DNA from: an uncultured Legionella sp.
GTDB taxonomy: Bacteria > Pseudomonadota > Gammaproteobacteria > Legionellales > Legionellaceae
Reading direction: 5' to 3'
Assembly (NCBI RefSeq): GCF_937871865.1
Contig: NZ_CALMPD010000303.1
Location: forward strand, 1 to 38,318
DNA: 38,318 bases
A program made the translations under genes and the position numbers. Under the pieces are notes generated by a model, which saw only the letters and a program-made list of their open reading frames with translations, did no database searches and was not told the origin of the DNA. Below are positions 27,057-36,366 of this stretch, piece by piece. The stretch's first letter is position 1. Each line of letters starts with the position of its first letter.

Positions 27057-29837
27057 CTACTGTGGTGAGAACTCTGTGCCTTCTTTAGAGTTAGTCTCAC
27101 TACAATCCTCACTATTGGTTTCTTCTGCAGATACAACTGCTGCTTCATTTGATGAATTCCCCTGAGAGAAAAACATAAATTTATTCAAATCAGCAACGTT
27201 CAAACAAGGAGATGAAGGATAGATAAGACCAGAAACGTTTAATGCTATCGTGTCTGTATCATCATCAAACGGCTCCTGCTCCATCATTAATGATGCCTTT
27301 GCCTCCTGAATTGATTTAAAGAAGGCAACCAGTAGTTCATAACTTACTTGCCCCATTACCAGGTTTACTTTACTTTTCATATGAATAAACCCGGCGTCTT
27401 TGCTATCAATTACAGGATCATTATGCTCAAGAGCATTCCTTAAACTTTTAAATTGAGACATGCAGGTTAATAAATGAGGATCCAGAGTATTTAACAGCTT
27501 TAGCTTTTCCAGTTTACTGAGTATTGAAACAATTTGGGCAGTCAGGTAGGAACATGCCAGCTGCATCTCTATGTCTTCACATATAACCGTTTGAATGGAC
27601 TTAATACATTGAATAGGGTTACCACTTAAATCAATTTTAGCATCAACAAACAAGTAGTTTAAAAGAGTCATGCGTGATTTTAATAAATTCAATAACTCAG
27701 ATAAACCCATTTGTTTTTCTATATCTCGATGAAGAGAGAGATTTGCTTCTCTACCTAATTTACGCATATTAGGAAAATTTGAACTTGTGAATTGTATTAT
27801 GTCATTTTTATTTTTTTCTTTTTTCAGGTTATTCTCCGCAGCAATTTCCTTTACAGCAATGCTTCGTAACGATTTATATTGTTTAAATGCTGTTTGCATG
27901 ATTTTGAATATTACTTTTTCTTTTTGCCCTGGGTTTAAATATTCTTTCAATTTATTTCTATCGACCACCTCAAAAATGGCCTCTCCTTTTATCATACTAA
28001 GAAGCTTTTTGGACTCAGGTAAGTCTGGATTCAGGCCGTTCTGTAATGTCAATAACTGGCTATCTGTAACTAATAACTTGTTAGGTATGTACGTATCTGG
28101 ATTAAAAGCGTGCTCTTGCTGATAATGTTTTTTGACTGAATCCCAATAAACACATACAGGCTCATTCCAGCCTTTAAATGGAACGGAGGTATCAGGCCAT
28201 GGAGTAAAACTATTCTGCCGTTCAGCGATTAAATCATAAATATTAACGCGCAATTTAATAAAATCCTCATAAAGAGCACTTAAACGCTCTGTATCACTTT
28301 CAAGGTTATGAATGAATGCAACAGATTCAAGATCTTCTGGATGACATAATGCATTCCTGATGTCAGAAAGCATTTCAGAGTCTATTACTTTAAGATCTTT
28401 TAATTGTGAACCCCAGTTTCTTGGTGTAAATATCTCTCCTATTAACTGAATTCGTCTGATAAATGCAAGCTTGCTTTTTAGGCTATCCATATGAGAGTCA
28501 AGCATGTATAAATTCAGTAATGGCGTTAATTCAATATTTTTACGGCCATCAAGATTAACGAACTCTATGGCTGGTTTAGGTTCTTTGGGCGCTAGAGCGG
28601 TGAGCCGAACCAATTGATAAGTATGCTTAAAATACCACAGCAACGTTTTTAAATTAGTCATTTCTCCCAACCTGGCAATAGGAGTACCCGGGATTAAGGC
28701 ATTGCTCCTTACCGAAACAAAAAAACTGTGTAATTGAGGAATGTCTTCTGTTAAAAGAGTAGGAATGACCGCTTTAACCAGACATGAACTATCTTTCAAT
28801 GCATCATAAAAACGATCCAATTGAGTATTTGCCGCGTTTATCTCCATCTTAGGATTTTTTAGCGATTTCTCAAAATAAATTGGCTGACTATCCTCATTGG
28901 AGTCGAAAAACGTACTGCAAAATTCAAGAAAATACCAAGAGTTGGTACCCCAGGGTAAATATTCAAGCAAATTAGCACGCTGCTTTCTTGAAAGTTGGTG
29001 TATGGTTTCAAAAATCATACGGAGGATTAACATGCTATCTCCTAAAACTATATCATCCAAAGCATGTTCAAATATAGCCAGTGCTTGTTTATCTACACTT
29101 TTTGCATATGGGGGAGTTAAATCTGTAATGATATAATTTATCCGACTTTCCAGTTTATTGAACCGCTTCTTATTTCCGGCTGCCGAAGAGTCAAAATATT
29201 CAGGATTAACAAAGACCATCGGTGTTTGCTTTCTATCATAGTACTTAAAAGAAAACTCCATCAAAAGAATGATCCAATTGATCTGTTCCATATAATTAAA
29301 AGTCTTTATATTTCGATGCTTTTGGCATAATTCATTGAGTTCAACTTGATAACTATGCAAACAAAGATCCGTTCGTAAATACTCATCGAAAGAAGCTTTT
29401 AGGATAGTTAGTATTTCCGGAGAAATTTGCCGGGATAATATGAGAGTATTTTTCTTTGCGAAACCAGTTTTCGGTGCAAGCCTGGGATCCAGAATTTCAG
29501 CTTGTTCGAAAGCCATAATCGCGCGAGCATATTGTTTCATTTCTAAAGAAGCTTTTCCCTTTTGGAAGAAAAAATCCGCCTTATTGGCAATTTGTTTTAG
29601 CATCGGATCAAAATTAAGAGCCTTCTCAAAAGCTTCACTTGCACTGTCATATCGTCTCATTCCCATATAAGCCATTCCAAGTTGACATAAAAGATAACTA
29701 TTACCAGGTTCAATTTTAAGTGCTTTAGTAAAATGCTCTATGGCCTTTAAATATGCCTGCTTTTTTAAAGCTTTCTCGGCTATTCTGACAGTTCCATTTG
29801 GTTTTTTGCTGTTTAAAGGTTCTGATTTATGTTGCAT
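27057..29837 (-). CDS. TPR protein with two HEPN-like RNxxxH motifs
   Basis: ATG 29837 is chosen, with GAGGG six bases upstream; an ATG at 29882 would add 15 residues without a ribosome site. The product is 926 residues and soluble. Three TPR units lie at about 20-125 (AIEHFTKALKIEPGNSYLL, SASEAFEKALNFDP, AIMAFEQAEILDP). The rest is helical. Two separate helical bundles each carry the R-N-x3-H signature of HEPN domains: RNALCH (Arg494, His499) followed by a long helix, and RNALEH (Arg800, His805). In HEPN ribonucleases these residues cut RNA. The C-terminus is acidic (EETNSEDCSETNSKE), as in Dot/Icm substrates with an E-block, and a possible PmrA box lies upstream. No cognate antitoxin is next door. 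The HEPN call rests on motif and helix pattern only. Confidence 0.72.
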   Translation of the reverse strand: MQHKSEPLNSKKPNGTVRIAEKALKKQAYLKAIEHFTKALKIEPGNSYLLCQLGMAYMGMRRYDSASEAFEKALNFDPMLKQIANKADFFFQKGKASLEMKQYARAIMAFEQAEILDPRLAPKTGFAKKNTLILSRQISPEILTILKASFDEYLRTDLCLHSYQVELNELCQKHRNIKTFNYMEQINWIILLMEFSFKYYDRKQTPMVFVNPEYFDSSAAGNKKRFNKLESRINYIITDLTPPYAKSVDKQALAIFEHALDDIVLGDSMLILRMIFETIHQLSRKQRANLLEYLPWGTNSWYFLEFCSTFFDSNEDSQPIYFEKSLKNPKMEINAANTQLDRFYDALKDSSCLVKAVIPTLLTEDIPQLHSFFVSVRSNALIPGTPIARLGEMTNLKTLLWYFKHTYQLVRLTALAPKEPKPAIEFVNLDGRKNIELTPLLNLYMLDSHMDSLKSKLAFIRRIQLIGEIFTPRNWGSQLKDLKVIDSEMLSDIRNALCHPEDLESVAFIHNLESDTERLSALYEDFIKLRVNIYDLIAERQNSFTPWPDTSVPFKGWNEPVCVYWDSVKKHYQQEHAFNPDTYIPNKLLVTDSQLLTLQNGLNPDLPESKKLLSMIKGEAIFEVVDRNKLKEYLNPGQKEKVIFKIMQTAFKQYKSLRSIAVKEIAAENNLKKEKNKNDIIQFTSSNFPNMRKLGREANLSLHRDIEKQMGLSELLNLLKSRMTLLNYLFVDAKIDLSGNPIQCIKSIQTVICEDIEMQLACSYLTAQIVSILSKLEKLKLLNTLDPHLLTCMSQFKSLRNALEHNDPVIDSKDAGFIHMKSKVNLVMGQVSYELLVAFFKSIQEAKASLMMEQEPFDDDTDTIALNVSGLIYPSSPCLNVADLNKFMFFSQGNSSNEAAVVSAEETNSEDCSETNSKEGTEFSPQ

Positions 29838-30235
29838 GAGTATCCCTCGAAGAATTGATGAATAAATACCAAAATACAGCAATCAAAAAATTCACAGATA
29901 CGAATTATCAGAAACCGTAATCAACAAATCAGTGACGTCTTTTCTGAATAATTTTTAGATTTTTTATCATTTTTTGCTGGACTTTATGCAGGCAAGTATA
30001 TCCGCTGATTATTAACTGAAGGTTAAGGGCTTTGCGTAATAACCGCATCTATAACCAACTGATTATTCAAAGAAAAAATTAGATTTCTCATATTTGATGA
30101 AGTTGTAATGCAAAGGAAAAAAGAACCCGGCATACCTGTATTACGAATTCCTCTAATACAACTACATCTTAGGTACAACAGTACTATATGCGAAATATGA
30201 AACTCAAAAAGAGCATTCAAAACGTCATAGAATGA
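29838..30235. other. Leader and promoter region of the TPR-HEPN gene
   Basis: Apart from the possible PmrA box and -10 at 29995-30027, this stretch shows no gene. An open frame at 30023-30220 on the minus strand has no ribosome site and unusual composition, and is not believed. Confidence 0.4.
29995..30027 (-). promoter_or_regulatory. Possible PmrA box and -10 for the TPR-HEPN gene
   Basis: On the minus strand CTTAACCTT-CA-GTTAATAAT (30027-30008) resembles the tandem Legionella PmrA site, two cTTAATatT words 11 bases apart, matching 14 of 18 positions by eye. TATACT (30000-29995) follows seven bases later and could be the -10. The gene starts 170 bases further on. Confidence 0.35.
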
Positions 30236-30361
30236 TTGAACGGACAGATTTGAGTGCCGATTGTGCGCTCTCGCTTAGTAACAAAAGCGAAGCATACATA
30301 AGTATGTGAGCATTTTTTACTAAGCGAGAGCGCTCAAGATGTGCCAAATATGCCCGTTCAA
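30236..30361. mobile_element. MITE-like palindromic element, 126 bp
   Basis: The ends TTGAACGG and CCGTTCAA are inverted. Arms of about 45 bases pair imperfectly, and the inner part GCGCTCTCGCTTAGTA / TACTAAGCGAGAGCGC is a perfect 16-base inverted repeat. No coding capacity. Its right end supplies the TGA stop of the SNF2 gene (30358-30360). Confidence 0.7.
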
Positions 30362-33300
30362 GTGAGGGGCAGGAAGAACTGATCCAGATCTGCTTCCGTC
30401 AAAGTCATGGTCTTGGATGCATCCGAAGACAAGATTCCATCAACTAATTGACGTTTTCTTTCCTGCATCCCAAGGATTGCTTCTTCAACGGTTCCTGAGG
30501 TTATTAACTTATACACAAAAACCGGGTTTTCCTGACCTATACGATGTGTTCTATCTGTTGCTTGATCTTCTACAGCCGGATTCCACCAGGGATCATAATG
30601 AATTACGGTATCTGCGCGGGTCAAATTAAGTCCTGTTCCACCAGCTTTCAAACTGATTAAAAAGATTGGCGTTTTACCTTCCTGAAATTGATCAACTAAA
30701 GCCTGTCGGTTTTGTGTTTGTCCGGTTAATTTCAGATAGTCATAATTCTTTTCAATTAATTGTTCTTCTATTAATTTCAGCATGGACGTAAATTGAGAAA
30801 AGACCAAGACACGTCTGCCCTCTTCTACCAGGTTGTCCAACAACTCCATCAACGCTTCCAGTTTGCCTGATGTCTCATGAGCCATCGCAGCCTCAGGCAA
30901 AGATAACAATCTGGGATCGCAACACACTTGACGCAGTTTAAGCAACGCATCCAATAAAAGGATATGGCTTTTACCTAAACCCTGCTTTGCAATAGCATCC
31001 CGTACTTTTTTCTCCATACTCATGCGAATAGCTTCGTACAGATCGCGTTGCGCCCCTATTATTTCTATGGTGCGCGTTATTTCTGTTTTTGGCGGCAACT
31101 CACTTGCAACCTGGTTTTTTGTTCTTCTTAGCATGAATGGTTTAACCCTTCGAGCTAAGAGCTCCCTTCTATCCAGATCAGCGTGTTTTTCTATAGGTGA
31201 GCGAAACCATAACCTGAATTGTTTTGCATCACCTAAAAGCCCCGGCATTAAAAAATGAAATAAAGACCATAACTCGCCTAAATGATTTTCAAGAGGCGTG
31301 CCAGTCAAACACAAGCGGTGCGATGCTTTTAATTGTTGAATAATCTGAGTTGTTTTGGTGCGTGCATTCTTTATAAATTGCGCTTCATCAAGAATCAGGT
31401 AATAAAAATTATAATTAATAAATTTCTCTTTATCTCGATGAATTAATCCATAGGTTGAAATCACCAAGTCATAATCATTAAAATCATCCTGATGTCTGTC
31501 ACTACCATGATAAGCTAAAACGTTTAACTCTGGAGTAAATCGTTTTGCCTCCGCCAACCAGTTCCCGACCAGGCTTGTAGGCGCAACGATTAATGTCGCC
31601 TGATTCATTCGTCCCTGTTCTTTTTCATACAAGAGGTGTGTCAGAGTCTGTATGGTTTTACCCAAGCCCATATCATCAGCCAATACCCCGTTAAATTTAC
31701 TGGAACGTAAAAATTGCAACCAATTCAGCCCATAGTGTTGATAATCTCTTAAATTAGCCTGTAAGCCTGATGGCATTGGAATTTCAGGCAAATCAGTCAA
31801 TTTAATTAACTGAACCAATTCTTTTCTTAACGCTTCAGCTCCTTGCCAACGTGACTTTGTAGCAGCAATAGCCAGCTCCGCTTCCTGCATTAATATGAAT
31901 TGGTACTTATTAATTTGAAGCTGTTGATTTTCATCAATCTGGCGCATGCCAAACTGAAATAATAATCGAATTAATGGTTTGATACGCCCCATCTGTAACT
32001 GCAGCATTCTTCCATCTTCTAAAGGAAGTTTAATTTGTTGCTCATCAGGTAAACTGTCCAGATCATTACCGCTGTATCGTTGAATTAAATCAGCAACCAA
32101 GGGCACGATGCTTACTGGCTTGCCTTCAACCAAGATACCTAATTGATAAGAAAAGAAATCCGTAGTGCTTTCCTGAATATCTGAAAACCACTCCACATCT
32201 TCAGCACTAATCACTTCCTGATATAAGGAGCTCGCAAACTCGACTTGCCATCCCTGTTCTTTTAAATACGGCAAAGCGCTGGCATACAGATATTCCAGAT
32301 GAGACAACGCAGATATATTTTGCAAGACAAAAACCGAATGTTCTAAATTCCAATTATAATCTTCCCACTTAAAGCTAGGCCGTACATTAATAGATTGGCG
32401 AAGCTCTTCTATTTTAAGGCGTTCAAACTCAATATCGCGTTTGTACTCAACCAACACCCCATCCTCTTGGCGCATTACATTAGAATGTTCATCAGAATGA
32501 GGAATAATGAGCCCATCATAATCAAAACCTGCTTTTGCGATAAAGACGGTATTAATCTCTTCATCACGCTCGAGGAACAAAGGAGCCTCATCGTCAAAAT
32601 CATTGACCGTATCAAGAACCAAAACAGGTTTTGGAATAATCTCCCTTACCTCTCGTCGCTCAAATATTTGTGGTGTAGGAAATTCAGGACAGGTTTTAGT
32701 CATCTTTTTGGTCAACAATTCTGCCTGATCTATGGATATAGGTGGTGCCTCAAGCAAATGGCGTAATTGCCTTACAGGATATGGAGTAATCAAACGCCCC
32801 ATGACTGACTCAGAAAAATCAAAATACCAACTTTCATCCAGCAGTAACGGATCCAAAATAGTATCATCATGCATTAATTTTAAGCTTTGATTTCCATTCG
32901 AAGCGAGCACCCATTCACATGTTCCCTCGACTGTTTCACCCAATTGAATAGGTATCTCTTCATCTTCAGTAAAAAAAGCACGCCCTGTTGCTATAATTTT
33001 TTCTAACAGTTCGCTATTGCGTATGGTTAAATTATCGAACCAACCAGACACCCCACACTTAAACAACAACTGCGCAACAATATCATCGTCATTATCAATA
33101 AAATGCTGTTTCTTTGATTCAGCCAAACTATTAAAAACGATTTTTTTACCGTAACCACCACGCTTCAAGATTTTTGCTAATGCCAGTTTGATAGAAACTT
33201 TATGTTCATGTCCTGTTAACTTTATACTAACCAGGTAATTTAAATGATGAGTTATATCTTGTTTCTTTACCTGTGTTGCTTCCTGAGCCCGTAAATTTTT

Positions 33301-33630
33301 CAGCCAAACATCCAGTTTTTTATCTAATTTATTAGATGACTGTTCCTGCAAATTAATTTTTTCGCGGTCCCGTAAGGCAAATAAACAAGCAGCAGCATGT
33401 TTGCAGTTACTTTGATAAGGGCAAGAGCAACGCGCTGGTTTGCCGGGCCAGGTCTTCAAATCCATGTGAATATCATAAATCTGACTGGTACTGCCCTTCA
33501 CCCGCCCTTTTAACAAACCATCACTCAAGCGAATATTAAGTACTTGCCCATTTTGAAAGTACTCGAATCCCCGGAGCAATATTTTTGGCTCAAAAGCCTC
33601 TGGCATTTTGGATATTGCTTCATTTAGCAT
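30358..33630 (-). CDS. SWIM-domain SNF2 family helicase-like ATPase
   Basis: The 1,090-residue cytoplasmic protein is a Swi2/Snf2 DNA-dependent ATPase. An N-terminal SWIM zinc finger has Cys68, Cys70, Cys76 and His78 (CSCPYQSNCKH). A long middle region of unknown role follows. The motor begins about residue 635: motif I DDMGLGKT with Lys658, motif II DEAQ at 748-751, then TGTPLENHLGELWSL, VLVFSQFTSML, LKAGGTGLNL and motif VI THRIGQ near 1030. This is the usual layout of the bacterial SWIM-SNF2 family. Such proteins move along DNA or remodel DNA-protein complexes; the target here is unknown. The stop codon comes from the adjoining MITE-like element. ATG 33630 has a weak ribosome site. It is divergent from the Fur-box region. 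Confidence 0.92.
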   Translation of the reverse strand: MLNEAISKMPEAFEPKILLRGFEYFQNGQVLNIRLSDGLLKGRVKGSTSQIYDIHMDLKTWPGKPARCSCPYQSNCKHAAACLFALRDREKINLQEQSSNKLDKKLDVWLKNLRAQEATQVKKQDITHHLNYLVSIKLTGHEHKVSIKLALAKILKRGGYGKKIVFNSLAESKKQHFIDNDDDIVAQLLFKCGVSGWFDNLTIRNSELLEKIIATGRAFFTEDEEIPIQLGETVEGTCEWVLASNGNQSLKLMHDDTILDPLLLDESWYFDFSESVMGRLITPYPVRQLRHLLEAPPISIDQAELLTKKMTKTCPEFPTPQIFERREVREIIPKPVLVLDTVNDFDDEAPLFLERDEEINTVFIAKAGFDYDGLIIPHSDEHSNVMRQEDGVLVEYKRDIEFERLKIEELRQSINVRPSFKWEDYNWNLEHSVFVLQNISALSHLEYLYASALPYLKEQGWQVEFASSLYQEVISAEDVEWFSDIQESTTDFFSYQLGILVEGKPVSIVPLVADLIQRYSGNDLDSLPDEQQIKLPLEDGRMLQLQMGRIKPLIRLLFQFGMRQIDENQQLQINKYQFILMQEAELAIAATKSRWQGAEALRKELVQLIKLTDLPEIPMPSGLQANLRDYQHYGLNWLQFLRSSKFNGVLADDMGLGKTIQTLTHLLYEKEQGRMNQATLIVAPTSLVGNWLAEAKRFTPELNVLAYHGSDRHQDDFNDYDLVISTYGLIHRDKEKFINYNFYYLILDEAQFIKNARTKTTQIIQQLKASHRLCLTGTPLENHLGELWSLFHFLMPGLLGDAKQFRLWFRSPIEKHADLDRRELLARRVKPFMLRRTKNQVASELPPKTEITRTIEIIGAQRDLYEAIRMSMEKKVRDAIAKQGLGKSHILLLDALLKLRQVCCDPRLLSLPEAAMAHETSGKLEALMELLDNLVEEGRRVLVFSQFTSMLKLIEEQLIEKNYDYLKLTGQTQNRQALVDQFQEGKTPIFLISLKAGGTGLNLTRADTVIHYDPWWNPAVEDQATDRTHRIGQENPVFVYKLITSGTVEEAILGMQERKRQLVDGILSSDASKTMTLTEADLDQFFLPLT

Positions 33631-33793
33631 AAATAGGATTTATCCAGGAAAAAGGATCTATTGTAGTCAATTTCGAGTCGAATTGACAATTACCACTTTG
33701 AATAAGCTGTATCGGTGCATTTACCATGCTCAGATTTAAACCAAAAATAGCGATAAAACTCCAAAAGAGCAGAAAACAAAATGTAGTTACTCA

Positions 33794-33843
33794 AAAAATG
33801 AAAATCATTTAAAATTCAAATGGTTGGATGAATCAGGTATGAT
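33794..33843 (+). promoter_or_regulatory. Fur-box-like palindrome and promoter
   Basis: AAATGAAAATCATTT (33796-33810) matches 12 of 13 positions of the Fur core AATGATAATCATT. A promoter-like TTCAAA (33815-33820) and TATGAT (33838-33843) with 17-base spacing lie just after it. Iron-dependent repression of the two downstream secreted-protein genes is suggested. A looser palindrome, TCAATT-N8-AATTGA, is at 33667-33686. Confidence 0.45.
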
Positions 33844-33964
33844 ATGCCTTACAATTAATATACGAGATCGAACGCAACTGAATTGGGACATTCAATTGCA
33901 AATGCCAGATTTTGTTCGATTAATATGCTTTTTAAAAAACTCATACTTAAAGGATTATAAAAAT

Positions 33965-34723
33965 ATGGATGTCAAACTGAATAAAATCGCAACGTGTTCA
34001 TGTATTTTGCTGATTTACGCAAGCCTTGGAAATACCAATCAAATCAATTTTTTTATTGCCGGAGGTCCGGGTTTTTCAACCCTTAAAAATACTCGTTTAG
34101 TTGAAATTAATGAGGAAATGACCAATGCCTATAATACCATTCCCCACACTAACAGACAAAGTTTTTGGGCTATAGGCGCACACCATGCTTTAGAGCATTT
34201 TTCGTTACCATCTTATCAGTTATCTCTGGGCTTGGCCGGCTATTTTTTCCACTTGGGTCAGGTGAAGGGCACTGAATATCCGTTTATCAATGAAGGTTTT
34301 TTCGACACATTGGATTATAGCTTTCACGCAAAAAGTGTTTCATTGATGATGGAAGCTAAAGCGGTTTTCTCTCCCTACGCATTAAAGCCTTATGCATTGA
34401 TTGGCATTGGTTCCGGCTGGAATAAATTTTATGCATATAATGAAAAGCCAACTGACCCAACTTTGAGCGCGGCTCCGGCCATGTTTTTTAACAACCATAC
34501 ACAACAAATTTTTTCTTATGAGTTAGGAGCTGGTATTCAATATCTGCTTAAGGATGATCCATTACGGCATGTCCAATATTATGCTTCTGCTGGCTATCAA
34601 TATTTTAATTTGAACAAAGGTTCTTTAGGACCGTCACCAGCACAAGCATCATCAGATCGCATAAAAGTCAAAAACCTTTATACACAAGGAATTATATTTA
34701 CCTTAGCGCTATCGTTAGGTTAA
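33965..34723 (+). CDS. Outer-membrane beta-barrel protein
   Basis: ATG 33965 is preferred: AAGGA lies 11 bases upstream and a signal peptide follows (MDVKLNKIATCSCILLIYASLG). The open frame extends back to 33824, but that start overlaps a probable -10 box and would bury the signal peptide. The mature protein of about 230 residues is built of alternating polar and aromatic strands (QLSLGLAGYFFHLGQ, YALIGIGSGWNKFYAY, YELGAGIQYLL, VQYYASAGYQYFNL) and ends in a strand typical of OmpA/OmpW-sized eight-strand barrels. Related proteins are common in Legionella; function is unknown. It is followed 17 bases later by the GH18 gene, likely in the same transcript. Confidence 0.75.
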   Translation: MDVKLNKIATCSCILLIYASLGNTNQINFFIAGGPGFSTLKNTRLVEINEEMTNAYNTIPHTNRQSFWAIGAHHALEHFSLPSYQLSLGLAGYFFHLGQVKGTEYPFINEGFFDTLDYSFHAKSVSLMMEAKAVFSPYALKPYALIGIGSGWNKFYAYNEKPTDPTLSAAPAMFFNNHTQQIFSYELGAGIQYLLKDDPLRHVQYYASAGYQYFNLNKGSLGPSPAQASSDRIKVKNLYTQGIIFTLALSLG

Positions 34724-34740
34724 CAAGGAAAAATACACTC

Positions 34741-36003
34741 ATGAAAAAACATACTTTATTTCAAATCTGCTGCGGCCTCTCATTAACGGCAATAACTCAT
34801 GCGGCTTCTATTATTGAAATTATTCCAAGCAGCTCAAGCCCCATTGCAATTTCCACAGCAGGTTCCACTTATGTGACTTATAGTGCTAAAAACAATACCT
34901 CAAGAAGTTTAAGTGGACTTACAATAAATGCGGATTATGGGGTGACAAACGCGCTGAAAGTATCTTTAATCAAAAATACCTGCTCTACCTTAGCTGCCGG
35001 AGCGAGCTGTTCTTTTATTGTATCGATACAAGGAACAGGCCAAAATACTCACTCAACACTAACGCCCCGCGTTTGTGCCTTCAATGGAGCAACATGTTCA
35101 GTACCTGAATTAAGCAATCGCATTGAAACAATAGCAACCGAAGCACTTCCTGGCAGTGCATTCCCACTTCCATATGCAGGCACTTTTTATCCAATTTACA
35201 ATTCAGGGGCTGGTCAATGGTTACCACCAAATCAGTCTCCCTATCCTCCATTTAATCGTGTAAGTGCTCTTTTTGTAGCATTTGCTCATACATACGCACA
35301 GCAAAATGGAGCAATTTTTACTTATGAGCAAGGACAACCTGATGAACCTGCTCGTTTGGCTTTATTAGTAGAAACAGCACGTGCAGCTAATCCGGATATA
35401 AAAATTTTGATCTCATTAGGATGGGGTAAAAATGATTGGACTCCGATTAATGAAGATTATTTGAATCATGCGAATATTTTCGTACCTAGCGTGATTCAAT
35501 TTATTCGCAGTAATCATCTGGATGGTATTGATATTGATGATGAAAGTATTGGTGAATCCAGCGGTTCTATTCCGCAAGAGAACTTTGATGGAGTAATTGC
35601 CAATTTAAGAAATGCATTAAATTATGCATCGCTTCAAGATGGCAAACCCTATTATTTAACCATTACTCCTGCAGGTAATAATGAAGAACCTGGTGGCATC
35701 GAAGACACCCAAATTGATTTAATTAATGTCAAAAGTTTTGATTTAATCAATATACAAACTTATTTTGCAAACGGGAAATGGGGAATAGACTTTTTTAATG
35801 CGCTTGTGGCTATTGGTTATCCTAAAAAACAAATCGCTAATGGTATCGATGTCCAGGAAACTGATTGCTCTCCTGATTTCCCTCCTTATGTTAATTTGGC
35901 CGGGCTGTTTAATTGGAATATGACTAAAGACAGTACATGTAGTGATTATACCAACACCATCGCTATTGCCAATATGGTTAGTTATTACGGAACATTTAAG
36001 TAA
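34741..36003 (+). CDS. Secreted GH18 chitinase-like glycosidase
   Basis: The 420-residue protein has a signal peptide (1-21, ending THA-AS) and an N-terminal Ig-like module (about 22-130, with NTCSTLAAGASCSF as in Legionella surface proteins). A glycoside hydrolase family 18 barrel follows from about residue 145. The catalytic motif DxxDxDxE is complete: Asp261, Asp264, Asp266 and the acid Glu268 in LDGIDIDDES. ILISLGWG before it matches the second GH18 signature (S-x-G-G). It should cut beta-1,4-linked GlcNAc polymers or bind them outside the cell. Export across the outer membrane by the type II system is plausible, as for L. pneumophila ChiA, but is not shown here. AAGGA lies ten bases before ATG 34741. 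Confidence 0.88.
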   Translation: MKKHTLFQICCGLSLTAITHAASIIEIIPSSSSPIAISTAGSTYVTYSAKNNTSRSLSGLTINADYGVTNALKVSLIKNTCSTLAAGASCSFIVSIQGTGQNTHSTLTPRVCAFNGATCSVPELSNRIETIATEALPGSAFPLPYAGTFYPIYNSGAGQWLPPNQSPYPPFNRVSALFVAFAHTYAQQNGAIFTYEQGQPDEPARLALLVETARAANPDIKILISLGWGKNDWTPINEDYLNHANIFVPSVIQFIRSNHLDGIDIDDESIGESSGSIPQENFDGVIANLRNALNYASLQDGKPYYLTITPAGNNEEPGGIEDTQIDLINVKSFDLINIQTYFANGKWGIDFFNALVAIGYPKKQIANGIDVQETDCSPDFPPYVNLAGLFNWNMTKDSTCSDYTNTIAIANMVSYYGTFK

Positions 36004-36027
36004 TATTGCTCCTCAATAGTAATGAAC

Positions 36028-36058
36028 TGCCAGAGGAATTATCAAGGCTCCTTTGGCA
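36028..36058 (+). terminator. Hairpin after the GH18 gene
   Basis: TGCCAGAGGA pairs with TCCTTTGGCA (one G-T pair), 25 bases past the stop. There is no T-run, so it is a moderate candidate. Confidence 0.35.
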
Positions 36059-36091
36059 AGCTCAGTTATCGTGTTCTCCTTCGATAACCCT

Positions 36092-36136
36092 CACTGCCAT
36101 AAAGTTAACGAAAGACATAAAGTTAACGAAAGACAT
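36092..36136. repeat. MITE-end fragment plus 18-bp tandem repeat
   Basis: CACTGCCATAAAGTTAA resembles the terminal repeat of the element at 13537-13661. AAAGTTAACGAAAGACAT occurs twice in a row (36101-36118, 36119-36136). Confidence 0.6.
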
Positions 36137-36366
36137 AAACATGTAGGTCGATGCCCCAGCCCTATAACAAGACCATTCAATGAGCGCAAATTTCAAGTTA
36201 AGATCAGATGTCAGGCCAGGGGCCGAATGGCAATTTCTATTCTCCTTCAGGATTTGACATTTTCCCCCCACTTCTCAGAAAGATCAAATATTGACCACAA
36301 GGAAAGTGTAAGTATCATATAAACAACATTTGATCACAAAAATTACATTAAGCCTGAGGAAGCCAA

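Noticed and set aside
27057..29837. HEPN protein as half of a HEPN-MNT toxin-antitoxin pair
   Set aside because: No small nucleotidyltransferase gene lies next to it, and the protein is far larger than such toxins.
30023..30220. 65-codon minus-strand open frame upstream of the TPR gene
   Set aside because: It overlaps the candidate promoter region and has no ribosome site or protein-like pattern.
36053..36322. Open frame of 89 codons between the GH18 and membrane-protein genes
   Set aside because: It crosses the 18-base tandem repeat and a MITE-end fragment, has no ribosome site, and its protein looks random.
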